Origin: an uncultured Draconibacterium sp.
GTDB taxonomy: Bacteria; Bacteroidota; Bacteroidia; Bacteroidales; Prolixibacteraceae
Direction: 5' to 3'
Assembly (NCBI RefSeq): GCF_963675065.1
Contig: NZ_OY775906.1
Coordinates: forward strand, 3,636,001 to 3,700,000
Length of the DNA stretch: 64,000 bases
Every line of letters starts with the position of its first letter. Position 1 is the first letter of the stretch. The translations under genes were made by a program, and so were the position numbers. A model generated the notes under the pieces. That model made no database searches, was not told the origin of the DNA, and worked only from the letters and a program-made list of their open reading frames with translations. Below, piece after piece: positions 34,563 through 43,425 of this stretch.

Positions 34563-36587
34563 ATGAAGAATCTAAAATATTTTCTAATTATTGTCCTGGC
34601 GGTTTTCACCTTTGCTTGTGAAGAGGACTTTATGACACCGCCGGTAACATCTGTGGTTGAGGGTACTCCGCCCGAGTGGACAACCGTACCTTCGTCAGAT
34701 ATAGATACTGTGTTATTCAAAAAGAATGAAAACGAGACGATTCTTAATCTCGAATGGTCAGCACCAGTGTATGCCGACAATGTGGGAGTACGTTACTACC
34801 TGCAAATAGATACAAAAGGTAGTGATTTTGCAAATCCGATTGAGTTTGACAGAATATCAGCAACTGAGATGGCGGTTACTATTGGCGACCTTAATGCCAA
34901 ATTATTAACACGCTTTGCACCTGTAGAAAAAGTAGAAATAGAATTGCGGATCAGAGCTGCCTCTAACGAAGACCTGTCAGACTTGTACACAACGCCTTTC
35001 TCAATGAAAGTAACACCATTCCTTGATGTACCAGTTCCTGAAGCGTTGTTTATTACCGGAACAGCAACATCGGTTGGTTTCGAGAACTCGCTTGCTGCTG
35101 TAAAAGATGGAGATGCATTTGTTAAATATCTTCAACTCACACAGGATGGAGCATTCCACTTCTCTGATAAACAAAGTGATGGATACCTATATAATTTTGG
35201 AAAATTTGCAAGCATATCTTCAAATATTGTTGCAGCTGGTGATGAAGACGGCAACTTCAAATTTACAGGAGAATCTGGTTGGTATGAGGTAAAAGCCGAC
35301 TTTACAAACAGCGAACTTACCATTGCACCATATATATCTGGCACTGTAACATACACACACAACCCGGCTGAAGTATACCTGGTTGGCGATTACAATGCCG
35401 ATGTACCTGCATGGAACCCGGAAAATTCGCCACAAATGACTGAAAAAGCAGAAGGCATTTACACCATTGAAGCAACTATAAAAGATGGGGCAATGCTAAA
35501 ATTTGTTGGCCAGCCAAGCTGGGGAGACCTCGACTGGGGTAACCTGGGCGGAGATGGTGCCGATGGTATTATCGGACCTAAAGGCAAAAATGGAAACATA
35601 ACTTTCGATGGTGGCGATAAAACCTACATTATAACGCTGGATTTAAATAAAGGCACATATACCATAGAAGAAGCTGCTATTTACCTCGTAGGCGATGCAA
35701 CAGAAGTTGGCTGGAATATCGACAATGCAATTGAACTAAAATGGCGTTCGGGCCATAATGCTTATATGGGATATGTTCCATTAAAGAGTGGTAATTTCAA
35801 ATTTTTCCCGGTTAAAGGCAGCTGGGATAATGGAATGGGACGAATTAACGACTCGGAAGATCCAAAAGGAGGTTTATTAGGAGGCGAAAATAAAGATATC
35901 CCAAGTACAAACACCTCTTCTGACTATAAATTATATCGGGTTGCTGTTTGGTACGACAACGACGCAAATTCGTATAAATACTCGGTTTTAGATGCCGAAA
36001 TGGTTCTTGTTGGAGATGCTACCCCTGCCGGCTGGTCTATCGACAATGGATTTAATATGGTATATGCAGGAGAAGGCAAATGGGTAACATACGTTGATAT
36101 TAACGCCTCGGGAGGTTATAAATTCTTCTACGAATCCGGAAACTGGAACTCTGGCTACAAAGAGTTTGATGCCATAAACAAACCGGGAGAATTATCTCTT
36201 GAAGGAGGAGACCCAAATATCTCCACACCAGGAGAAGGTTATTATAAGTTAACCATCGATACTTATAACATGACATATACCAAAGAATCAATAACTACAA
36301 GGAAAATGTATTTGGTAGGCTCTCCTAATGGATGGGATATAAATGCAGGTATTGAAATGACCTGGGACGATTCGAACAAAGAATGGACTCTTACCACCGA
36401 CCTCGCCGCAGACGATGCATTTAAGATTTTTGCAGAATCAGGCAATTGGGATAGTGGATTTAAGTTGAAGTACGGAACGCTGAATTTTGAAGGAGGAGAC
36501 CCGAACATGTCAACTCCCGAAGGTGCTGGAAATTACACCATCAGATTTAGCCTGGCCAAAAGAACTTTAACTTTTACGAAAAACTAA
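34563..36587 (+). CDS. SusE/SusF-like outer membrane lipoprotein with repeated starch-binding modules
   Basis: A 674-residue lipoprotein (AVFTFACEED). After a SusE-like N-terminal domain (about residues 45-150) it carries about five tandem modules. Each starts with a strand such as EALFITGTA, EVYLVGDYN, AIYLVGDATEVGWNID, EMVLVGDATPAGWSID or KMYLVGSPNGWDIN, and has aromatic, Gly-rich motifs like FKFFPVKGSWDNG and FKIFAESGNWDSG. These resemble the starch-binding modules of SusE/SusF; exposed Trp residues are the expected ligand contacts. It is longer than the ~485-residue Bacteroides SusF. A strong terminator follows 15 bp after the stop. Confidence 0.87.
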   Translation: MKNLKYFLIIVLAVFTFACEEDFMTPPVTSVVEGTPPEWTTVPSSDIDTVLFKKNENETILNLEWSAPVYADNVGVRYYLQIDTKGSDFANPIEFDRISATEMAVTIGDLNAKLLTRFAPVEKVEIELRIRAASNEDLSDLYTTPFSMKVTPFLDVPVPEALFITGTATSVGFENSLAAVKDGDAFVKYLQLTQDGAFHFSDKQSDGYLYNFGKFASISSNIVAAGDEDGNFKFTGESGWYEVKADFTNSELTIAPYISGTVTYTHNPAEVYLVGDYNADVPAWNPENSPQMTEKAEGIYTIEATIKDGAMLKFVGQPSWGDLDWGNLGGDGADGIIGPKGKNGNITFDGGDKTYIITLDLNKGTYTIEEAAIYLVGDATEVGWNIDNAIELKWRSGHNAYMGYVPLKSGNFKFFPVKGSWDNGMGRINDSEDPKGGLLGGENKDIPSTNTSSDYKLYRVAVWYDNDANSYKYSVLDAEMVLVGDATPAGWSIDNGFNMVYAGEGKWVTYVDINASGGYKFFYESGNWNSGYKEFDAINKPGELSLEGGDPNISTPGEGYYKLTIDTYNMTYTKESITTRKMYLVGSPNGWDINAGIEMTWDDSNKEWTLTTDLAADDAFKIFAESGNWDSGFKLKYGTLNFEGGDPNMSTPEGAGNYTIRFSLAKRTLTFTKN

Positions 36588-36601
36588 CTTTATAATTTAT
36601 C

Positions 36602-36639
36602 AAAAAAGGGTTGTCCGGGCAATCGGGCAGCCCTTTTTT
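36602..36639 (+). terminator. Strong terminator between the SusF-like gene and the secreted amylase gene
   Basis: A 15-bp stem (36602-36616 with 36625-36639, two G-T pairs, 8-nt loop) ends in a run of six T. It stands inside the gene run, 22 bp before the next ATG. Confidence 0.85.
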
Positions 36640-36661
36640 AACTTCATATTTAACTTGTAAG

Positions 36662-39412
36662 ATGGCACATTTTCGTTTCCTTTTCGGTATTTACCTTTCG
36701 CTGCTGTTAAGCCCGGTATTTGGGCAAATAACCACCACACCAACACAACCGGTGGCCTCTCAAGATGTTATCATTACTTTTGATTCTTCGCAGGATAGCC
36801 GCCTTGGAAGTTTTACAGGAGATCTTTACGCCCATACAGGTGTAATTATTGAAGGAAAAACCGACTGGCAACATGTAATAGGCTCATGGGGAGATAATAG
36901 CACTCAACCTAAGCTTACCAACAAAGGAAACGGAATTTATGAGCTCGAAATTACCCCCGATATTAATACTTATTACTCTGTTCCTTCAAACGAGAAAGTA
37001 GTTAAACTGGCTTTTGTATTCCGTTCGTCCGACGGATCAAATCAATCCAACGACCTTTTCGTCGACATATATCCGGAAGGGCTTTGGCTTATTGTTTCTA
37101 CACCTTCAGATCATTCCATTCTGAAGCAAAACGAGGAAACCACCATTTCGGCCAGTGCTTCTGCAGAAGGCGAGCTTTCTTTATGGCTCAACGACACTCA
37201 ACTTGCACAAACTTCCGGAAAAGAAATTACCACAAAAACAAATTTCACATCAGGAGGAAACCATTGGATTATAGCCAAAATTATTACCGATACCGAAACA
37301 GTTTATGACTCGGTTCCGGTTTATATTAAAAATGATGTAACCACAGAGGTCAAACCAGCTCAGTACAAAAAAGGAATTAACTATACCTCTGACCAATCAG
37401 CAGCTTTGGTTCTCTGGGCACCTGAAAAAGAATTTGTATATGTAACCGGCGATTTCAACAACTGGCAACTTTCTGAAGATTACCAGATGAAAAAAGATGG
37501 CGACTATTTCTGGCTTGTTATCCCAAATCTTGAAAAAGGCAAAGAATACGCTTTTCAGTATTTAATTGATGGCAATCTGAAAATTGCTGATCCTTACTCC
37601 GAAAAAGTACTTGACCCATGGAATGATCAATACATTGATAATGCTACATATCCAAACTTAAAAACTTATCCTGAAGATAAAACAGAAGGGATATGCTCGG
37701 TGCTCCAACCCGGACAGGAAAACTATCAGTGGACAGTAAACGACTTCACTACCCCGGGAAAAGAAAAAATAGTAATCTACGAAATGCTTATCCGCGATTT
37801 TACCGAGCAACACTCTTACGCAGCAGTTATTGAGAAGCTGGATTATCTGGAAGACCTGCGTGTAAGTGTATTAGAATTAATGCCGGTAAACGAGTTTGAA
37901 GGAAACAGCAGCTGGGGATACAATCCTTCGTTTTACTTTGCTCCGGATAAATATTACGGCCCTAAAAACGAACTAAAAAGGCTGATTGATGAATGTCACA
38001 AGCGAGGAATAGCAGTGGTTATTGACATGGTACTGAATCATAGCTACGGGCAAAGTCCGTTGGTGCAAATGTACTGGGATGCAAGCAATAACCACCCCGC
38101 AGCCAATAACCCCTGGTATAACCAGCAAAGCAATTTTCAAAACCCCGATGCACAATGGGGCTACGACTTTAATCATGAAAGTGCTTATACCCGCGAACTG
38201 GTAGATAGCATCAACAGTTTTTGGATAAATGAATACAAAGTTGACGGGTTCCGTTTCGACTTTACCAAAGGTTTTTCCAACACGGTTTACGGCCCATCTG
38301 ACTGGGGAAGTGCATATGATGCAGCGCGTATAGCTAACCTGAAACGTATGGCTGACGAAATATGGAAACGTAAACCGGATGCATTCGTTATCTTCGAACA
38401 TCTGGCTGATAATTATGAAGAAAAAGAACTTGCCGCATACGATATTCTGTTATGGGGCAATATGAATTACAATTACAACCAAGCCTCAATGGGATACAAC
38501 CAGGATGGACAATCGGATCTGAAAGGAGCAATTGCTTCTGAGCGCGATTGGTCGAAACCCAACCTAATTGCATATATGGAAAGCCACGACGAAGAAAGGC
38601 TGATGTATAAAAACCTCCAATATGGTAACAGTCAGGGAAGTTACTCAATAAAAGAATTGGACATAGCCCTGGACAGAATGGAACTAAACTCGGTATTTTT
38701 CATTCCGCTTCCAGGCCCTAAAATGATTTGGCAATTTGGCGAACTTGGCTACGATTACTCTATTGACTCGAACGGCGGGCGGCTAAACGAAAAACCGGTT
38801 CGCTGGGACTATTTAGATGAGAAAAACCGAACAGACCTGTTCCAGGTAATGGCAAAGCTAAACAAGTTAAAGCAACAATACGATGTGTTTTCACCTGATA
38901 ATACAAGTTACAGCCTGGCTGGAGTAACCAAATGGTATAAACTAAGTAAGGGAAATAATCATGTTGTTGGTCTCGGAAATTTCGATGTTACCGAAAATGA
39001 TATTGCCGTTACCTTTCCTTCTGCCGGAAAATACTACGAGTTTTTCAGTGGTGATTCTATTGATGTAGCCACAACAAATGAAACCTTTACGTTTGCTCCG
39101 GGCGAATACCGGATATATTCAACACAACAATTTGAAGAGCCGAGTATTGTAACTGATATTGACGAGCCGGAAATTATGAGTAGCGAATTGCAGGTTTATC
39201 CTAATCCGGCATCAAGCAAATTGACAGTAGTTTCCGACCTAACGATTTCGATTGTTCAGGTGTATTCAATTGCCGGAACTTTACAATATCAGGCAAGCGA
39301 CTTACGCAAAAACAAGCTTGAAATTGATGTGCAGAATTTTACTCCGGGTGTTTATTTAATCCGCGTTGTACAAAACGGAAACAGCACCACACAAAAGGTT
39401 TTGGTAAAATAG
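36662..39412 (+). CDS. Secreted GH13 alpha-amylase with type IX secretion C-terminal sorting domain
   Basis: A 916-residue extracellular or surface amylase. Order: a signal peptide (MAHFRFLFGIYLSLLLSPVFGQ); N-terminal beta domains (about 25-240); a CBM48/E-set-like module (AALVLWAPEKEFVYVTGDFNNW, about 255-345); and a GH13 barrel. The barrel carries VIDMVLNHS, GFRFDFTKGF (nucleophile Asp533), FVIFEHLAD (Glu579) and ESHDEERLMY (Asp643). A beta domain follows, then a C-terminal type A sorting domain of about 75 residues (LQVYPNPASSKLTV to TTQKVLVK). That domain directs export through the type IX system and usually attachment to the surface. I chose the ATG at 36662; the longer frame reads through the terminator. 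It closes the sus-like locus. Confidence 0.94.
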   Translation: MAHFRFLFGIYLSLLLSPVFGQITTTPTQPVASQDVIITFDSSQDSRLGSFTGDLYAHTGVIIEGKTDWQHVIGSWGDNSTQPKLTNKGNGIYELEITPDINTYYSVPSNEKVVKLAFVFRSSDGSNQSNDLFVDIYPEGLWLIVSTPSDHSILKQNEETTISASASAEGELSLWLNDTQLAQTSGKEITTKTNFTSGGNHWIIAKIITDTETVYDSVPVYIKNDVTTEVKPAQYKKGINYTSDQSAALVLWAPEKEFVYVTGDFNNWQLSEDYQMKKDGDYFWLVIPNLEKGKEYAFQYLIDGNLKIADPYSEKVLDPWNDQYIDNATYPNLKTYPEDKTEGICSVLQPGQENYQWTVNDFTTPGKEKIVIYEMLIRDFTEQHSYAAVIEKLDYLEDLRVSVLELMPVNEFEGNSSWGYNPSFYFAPDKYYGPKNELKRLIDECHKRGIAVVIDMVLNHSYGQSPLVQMYWDASNNHPAANNPWYNQQSNFQNPDAQWGYDFNHESAYTRELVDSINSFWINEYKVDGFRFDFTKGFSNTVYGPSDWGSAYDAARIANLKRMADEIWKRKPDAFVIFEHLADNYEEKELAAYDILLWGNMNYNYNQASMGYNQDGQSDLKGAIASERDWSKPNLIAYMESHDEERLMYKNLQYGNSQGSYSIKELDIALDRMELNSVFFIPLPGPKMIWQFGELGYDYSIDSNGGRLNEKPVRWDYLDEKNRTDLFQVMAKLNKLKQQYDVFSPDNTSYSLAGVTKWYKLSKGNNHVVGLGNFDVTENDIAVTFPSAGKYYEFFSGDSIDVATTNETFTFAPGEYRIYSTQQFEEPSIVTDIDEPEIMSSELQVYPNPASSKLTVVSDLTISIVQVYSIAGTLQYQASDLRKNKLEIDVQNFTPGVYLIRVVQNGNSTTQKVLVK

Positions 39413-39434
39413 TTTTAGAAAAAATACGATTTAG

Positions 39435-39463
39435 AGGCCGGGGTAACTCCCGGCTTCTTTTTA
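39435..39463 (+). terminator. Rho-independent terminator after the secreted amylase
   Basis: GCCGGG (39437-39442) pairs with CCCGGC (39449-39454), followed by TTCTTTTTAT. It ends the plus-strand glucan operon. Confidence 0.75.
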
Positions 39464-39490
39464 TGTGTATTGCCGTTTGAGTTTCGTCCG

Positions 39491-39700
39491 CGAGAACCAT
39501 CATCGCCTGTAAGATCAACTATATCTTCCATAAGATCGTCTTCATCTTCCATAAGATCAACTATTTCTTCCATAGAATCGTCTTCATCCTCTGCCAGATG
39601 ATCATTATCTGATGAAAGATAATGCTTCTCTTACGACAGTGCACCATTCGCTGACAGAAGATAGTCATCATCTTCCATAGATCGGTCTTATCTTATGCCT
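39491..39700. repeat. 21-bp tandem repeat array, about ten diverged units
   Basis: Ten consecutive 21-bp units start at 39491, 39512, 39533, 39554, 39575, 39596, 39617, 39638, 39659 and 39680. The best preserved read like AGATCGTCTTCATCTTCCAT plus A. All units keep exact length although several have diverged strongly. Read on the minus strand in one frame the units encode heptads of the form L-x-x-D-x-D-x (for example LMEDEDD, LMEDIVD), but unit 39617-39637 has an in-frame TAA. The only remaining ATG-started frames are short (about 50 codons or fewer), so I do not call a CDS. Confidence 0.8.
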
Positions 39701-39811
39701 TCAATATTATCAAGGATTAACAGGATACACTTTTGTATAAAAATGCCTGCTTTCAACTGCGAAAACATAGATTTGTGAAACATACTTTTGGCTGCGGTGA
39801 GCCATCAGGGA

Positions 39812-40749
39812 TTACTTTTCAGCGGTTGCCTGGCCGCCACGGCCAAAGAGATCGAGATTATAGCTAAACATGATTTCGTGCGTGCCGCTGTTAAAGGCGC
39901 TTAACTCTGAAATGGTAATATCGTACGCATAACCAATCGACATTTTGGGCGAAGGATTAAACTTAACCAGCATACCGTATGCATCGCCAAAACGATACAT
40001 GGCTCCCACCCAGAATTTATCGCGAAAACCGCCCATCACAGTCATATCAACCGAAAGAGGAGCACTTTTAACCTTGCGCATCATTCCGTTTGTTTTTAGC
40101 TGAAAATCTTCGCTAATATCAAAGCGGTGCCCGGCCACAAAATACATATGCCGCTGCTGTTTATTAATGTAATCGGTTTTAACCTCCTCGTTAATAATTA
40201 TATTATCAATAAGCTTTGGCACCGATAATCCGAAATAGGTATTTTCTGAAAACAAAAACAAGCCCACACCAACATTGGGTAGAAAGTTTTCGTAAATATC
40301 GTGGTTAAATAACGGTCGGAATCTACGGTTTGAAGCGCAACAAGATTGGCACGATAAAAGCTCACACCTCCTTTAAGTCCTAAACCCAGCTTAAATTTTT
40401 CCGACACAGGAAGAAAGTAGGAATAATCGGCATAAAATCCGGTTTGTTTCAGCGGCCCTATCTGGTCGGACATCAGCGAGAAACCAACACCAATATTTTG
40501 CTCATCATACGAAGTGTTATAAGTAAACGAACGCGTTGCCGGGGCGCCATCGAATTCCACCCACTGGCTACGAGCAACCATTAAAATATTTCCAATTCCC
40601 TGCGAACCTGCATATCCCGGATTTAGTACCTGAAGGTTGTCCATATACTGCGTGTACATGGGATCTTGCTGGGCACTGGCTGTTTTCCCTTGTAGCAAAA
40701 CTACAAGGGAAAGAACTAAAAATGCTGCTATTTTTATTCGTTTTCCCAT
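39812..40749 (-). pseudogene. PorP/SprF family type IX secretion-associated outer membrane protein, frameshifted
   Basis: PorP/SprF proteins are outer membrane beta-barrels that assist secretion or anchoring of type IX substrates, often of a specific partner. The N-terminal half (from ATG 40749; signal peptide, then QQDPMYTQYMDNLQVLNPGYAGS, the family signature) is in one frame. The C-terminal half (LFNHDIYENFLPNVGVGLFLFSENTYFGLSVPKLI to the stop at 39812) is in another. Joining them near 40305-40318 gives about 312 residues, the normal length, so a single base appears to be missing near the GACCG. It may be a true mutation, phase variation or a sequence error. The ATG overlaps the stop of the CHU_C protein gene by one base, so they are translationally linked. 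Confidence 0.85.
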
Positions 40750-41660
40750 TATCTGTCGATATATACCGAGCCGGCAATTGGTTTTTCTCCGTTTCCTAAA
40801 TCCAATACATAAAAATAGGTTCCGCTTGGCAGGTCGCTATCGTCGCCGCCCTGATTCGATTTACCATCCCAAAATAATGGCGATGTAGAAACGCCATATC
40901 CGCGGGCTTTGTACACTGTTCTTCCCCAGCGGTTAACTATGGTAATCGAATTTTGCTCAAACAGCTCAATTCCTATAATTTCAAAATAGTCGTTTACGTT
41001 ATCGGCGTTTGGTGTAAATGCTTCGGGAATGAAGAAACCGGCGGCCGTTACATATACAAAAACATTGGCGTTATCGCACTTTTCGTCGTAGTTACATATG
41101 CGGTATTGAAAGGCATCGCTGCCCAAAAAGCCATTATTTGGCGTGTACATTACTGTACCATCACCATTTATGTCAACAAAGCCATTCGCGGGATCTTGCA
41201 AAATCTGTAATGATAAAGGATCGAGCTCTTGCTGCTCTTCATCGTTAGCAAGTAAATTGATTATTACCGATGTTTGATATTCGGTGGTATCGTAATCATC
41301 ATTAGCAATTGGGGCCGAAACAACAGCTGTATCAGACCATACCGTTACCACCAGAACTTTTCGGTTGGTACAGCCGGTAATATCGGTTTCAATAACATCG
41401 AGATAATAAAGTCCGGCGCTTTCCCAACGCACACGAATTTCATTTGAATTTGCTGAAGAAATAAACGTAAAATCGTTTGAATCTGCTTCGGTGTCGGGGT
41501 TAAAGCTTGTCAGAATTCTCCAGGAATAATCGCTTCCCGAATGATTTTCGACAAAATAATCCTGTTCGGCACCTTCAATAACGATATAATCCTCCTGGGC
41601 TACTCCGAAAAGAGTAGCCAGAAGGATTATTATCAATATGAAAAATGCCTTAAAATTCAT
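40749..41660 (-). CDS. Secreted protein with PKD-like module and CHU_C (type B) type IX sorting domain
   Basis: A 303-residue cell-surface protein. It has a signal peptide (MNFKAFFILIIILLATLFGVAQ) and an N-terminal PKD-like module (about 25-115: QDYFVENHSGSDYSWRI, then VRWESAGLYYLDVIETD, then CTNRKVL). A cadherin/Ig-like repeat follows (about 120-205: ANDDYDTTEYQTSVIINLLAND, MYTPNNGFLGSDAFQYRIC). The gliding motility-associated C-terminal domain spans about 208-303 (FIPEAFTPNADNVNDYF to SVYIDR), a type B type IX signal. Such proteins usually need a dedicated PorP/SprF partner, which is the next gene. The N-terminal module recurs in the two upstream genes, suggesting that this protein anchors a structure made of them. 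Confidence 0.88.
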   Translation of the reverse strand: MNFKAFFILIIILLATLFGVAQEDYIVIEGAEQDYFVENHSGSDYSWRILTSFNPDTEADSNDFTFISSANSNEIRVRWESAGLYYLDVIETDITGCTNRKVLVVTVWSDTAVVSAPIANDDYDTTEYQTSVIINLLANDEEQQELDPLSLQILQDPANGFVDINGDGTVMYTPNNGFLGSDAFQYRICNYDEKCDNANVFVYVTAAGFFIPEAFTPNADNVNDYFEIIGIELFEQNSITIVNRWGRTVYKARGYGVSTSPLFWDGKSNQGGDDSDLPSGTYFYVLDLGNGEKPIAGSVYIDR

Positions 41661-41678
41661 TTAATCTGCTTTGATGAA

Positions 41679-42599
41679 TTAGTTTGAACCAATTCCAGAT
41701 GTAGCAGGACGTGCTTTAACAGTTTGTGTTTGAACTGGTGAAGCTGTGATATCTGTATCGCTTGCATCGGTAATTGCCGTAACAGCCACATCTCCTGTTC
41801 CTTCAATATTTGAAAGTGTTAACTCAACAGTTTGCACTGTTGTTCCTTTTTCTGAAGTACCATTATCAACGATCACACGAACATAAACATCTTCTGTTCC
41901 GGCTGCACTGTATGGTACCGATACTGCATCGCCCGATGTAAATGCAGACCACGATCCGTCTGTTCCGCCAACCTGGTATTGCAATGTTGGAGTAGCTGTT
42001 CCAAGGCTATTATTAAATGTTCCGGTAAAATTCCATGCCGAGAAAATGTCGGTTGCAATTAATTTAAATGCAAGAGCTTCTGATCCATAATCGTACGAAA
42101 TAGTTGTTCCTGAAGCTGAAATTGCAATATCAGGAGCGCAACGATTCAGATTATCACCTGCGTCGCCGTTAGCCGCCAACGCAACAAATTGCAATGCAAA
42201 ATTACTGGCAACAGGTTGTACTGCCATTGCTTGTAAATTCTTACACCCTTCAGTATCCGTTTCTTCAACTACCAGGTAATACGTTTTACCAGCTGCACTG
42301 TTATTCCAGGTTATATCAATAGTAAAATTGTTAATGCCACCTGTTTCGGCATAAGTGCCTGAGTTTACAGTAAAATCAGTTCCGGCAGTTTCCTGCACTG
42401 TTAAATCTGTTGTATTTGTACTTACCCACCAGGTATAGTTATTTCCATCTCCTGATGTTTGGGTTGATTCGTTGGTAGCATTTACCCAATAATTATGCGA
42501 GGAGCCAACAACAGGAGCACCTCCTGTTCCTTGTGCTAAAACACTCGAACCGAAAGCGGTTAAAACGACCGCTGTTAAAAGAAAGACTAATTTTTTCAT
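41679..42599 (-). CDS. Secreted PKD-like protein (small subunit 2 of surface cluster)
   Basis: A 306-residue exported protein with a signal peptide (MKKLVFLLTAVVLTAFGSSVLAQ). The N-terminal module (about 24-130) has SSHNYWVN, NNYTWWVS, a long insertion, then ITWNNSAAGKTYYLVVEETDTEGC. It is the same module as in the neighbouring genes. A second beta-rich domain (about 135-295) holds a single Cys and ends in a Thr/Val-rich strand (TVQTVELTLSN). The last residues are KARPATSGIGSN, a tail that matches the ends of the two upstream proteins. No full type IX C-terminal domain is present. Lies 18 bp before the CHU_C gene. Function unknown; a pilin- or adhesin-like subunit role is inferred. Confidence 0.75.
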   Translation of the reverse strand: MKKLVFLLTAVVLTAFGSSVLAQGTGGAPVVGSSHNYWVNATNESTQTSGDGNNYTWWVSTNTTDLTVQETAGTDFTVNSGTYAETGGINNFTIDITWNNSAAGKTYYLVVEETDTEGCKNLQAMAVQPVASNFALQFVALAANGDAGDNLNRCAPDIAISASGTTISYDYGSEALAFKLIATDIFSAWNFTGTFNNSLGTATPTLQYQVGGTDGSWSAFTSGDAVSVPYSAAGTEDVYVRVIVDNGTSEKGTTVQTVELTLSNIEGTGDVAVTAITDASDTDITASPVQTQTVKARPATSGIGSN

Positions 42600-42631
42600 A
42601 CTGATAATTTTTATTGTGTGATTTGTAATTT

Positions 42632-43402
42632 TTAATTCGCTGAGATTGGAGAAGTATTTGGTAAAGGTTTAACTGTTAACACCTGTTTTTTATCGCCGGT
42701 GCCATTGTCAGGAGTAACTGAAGTTCCAACAATAGCTTCACCATTGCTTACTGTTATTTCTACATCTGTTCCGGCAGAAACCGGTCCGTTAATAACAACA
42801 GCAATCTCTGAACTTGTTGCTGATCCAGAAACCGAAACATTGGAATATGAGCCTCCGGTTCCGAGTTCTGCTCCTGCATCAACTTTTACCGACGAAACAG
42901 AATAATCGGTACCAGTTACAGCCACCGAGAAATCGTACTCCCAGCTATCGATACTCCATGTTGCATCTTTGTTTAGGTTAACCGTAAAATACAGTGTTGT
43001 TGGTCCGGAAGCATCAGTTGCTAATACTGTTCCCGATAAGTCATGGCAATCGAAGGCATCTTCGGCCACATTCACATAAAAGGTATTGGCAATAACTTCA
43101 ACTTCCAGTTCCCGCACCGTTGAACACAATGTGCTTTCGTCGGTTTCGGTAAAGGAAATGGTATATGTTCCGGGAGTTGATCCCCAATCGATAAGTACGG
43201 AGGTTTCATTCGAAGCTCCGCTAATTACACCACCTCCTGATACTGCCCACAAATAAGATTTGTTGGCCGTATTGGCATCTGGATTAACCGAGTAACCGTG
43301 TGTTGATCCGGCATACGGAGCTGTTCCATCTTGTGCTTTTGCAACGCCGCTAATAGCTATAAACGCTATGCTTGCGATTAAATAAGTTAATGTCTTTTTC
43401 AT
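42632..43402 (-). CDS. Secreted PKD-like protein (small subunit 1 of surface cluster)
   Basis: A 256-residue exported protein with a signal peptide (MKKTLTYLIASIAFIAISGVAKAQ). The N-terminal PKD-like module (about 28-110) contains STHGYSVN, SYLWAVSGG, VLIDWGSTPGTYTISFTETD and a Cys; it parallels those of the two downstream proteins. A second beta-rich domain covers about 112-240 (ending VLTV). The tail is KPLPNTSPISAN, like the ends of its neighbours. It lies 32 bp from the next gene. No family name assigned; co-transcribed with the surface cluster. Confidence 0.75.
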   Translation of the reverse strand: MKKTLTYLIASIAFIAISGVAKAQDGTAPYAGSTHGYSVNPDANTANKSYLWAVSGGGVISGASNETSVLIDWGSTPGTYTISFTETDESTLCSTVRELEVEVIANTFYVNVAEDAFDCHDLSGTVLATDASGPTTLYFTVNLNKDATWSIDSWEYDFSVAVTGTDYSVSSVKVDAGAELGTGGSYSNVSVSGSATSSEIAVVINGPVSAGTDVEITVSNGEAIVGTSVTPDNGTGDKKQVLTVKPLPNTSPISAN

Positions 43403-43425
43403 TTTTGTTTTTATCTTTTGTTTAT

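Noticed and set aside
36611..36661. Longer N-terminus for the secreted amylase (TTG at 36611)
   Set aside because: Those codons lie in a terminator hairpin, and a proper signal peptide starts at the ATG at 36662.
39460..39590. Short acidic minus-strand ORF formed by the 21-bp repeats (about 50 codons)
   Set aside because: It runs into the terminator of the plus-strand amylase gene and its frame is broken by a stop further up; no evidence that it is translated.
39491..39700. CRISPR array
   Set aside because: The units are directly adjacent with a 21-bp period and no unique spacers, and no cas genes are present.
40198..40267. Two overlapping genes at the PorP locus
   Set aside because: The halves together make one normal-length PorP/SprF protein; the N-terminal half alone ends in out-of-frame sequence, so a frameshift is the better reading.
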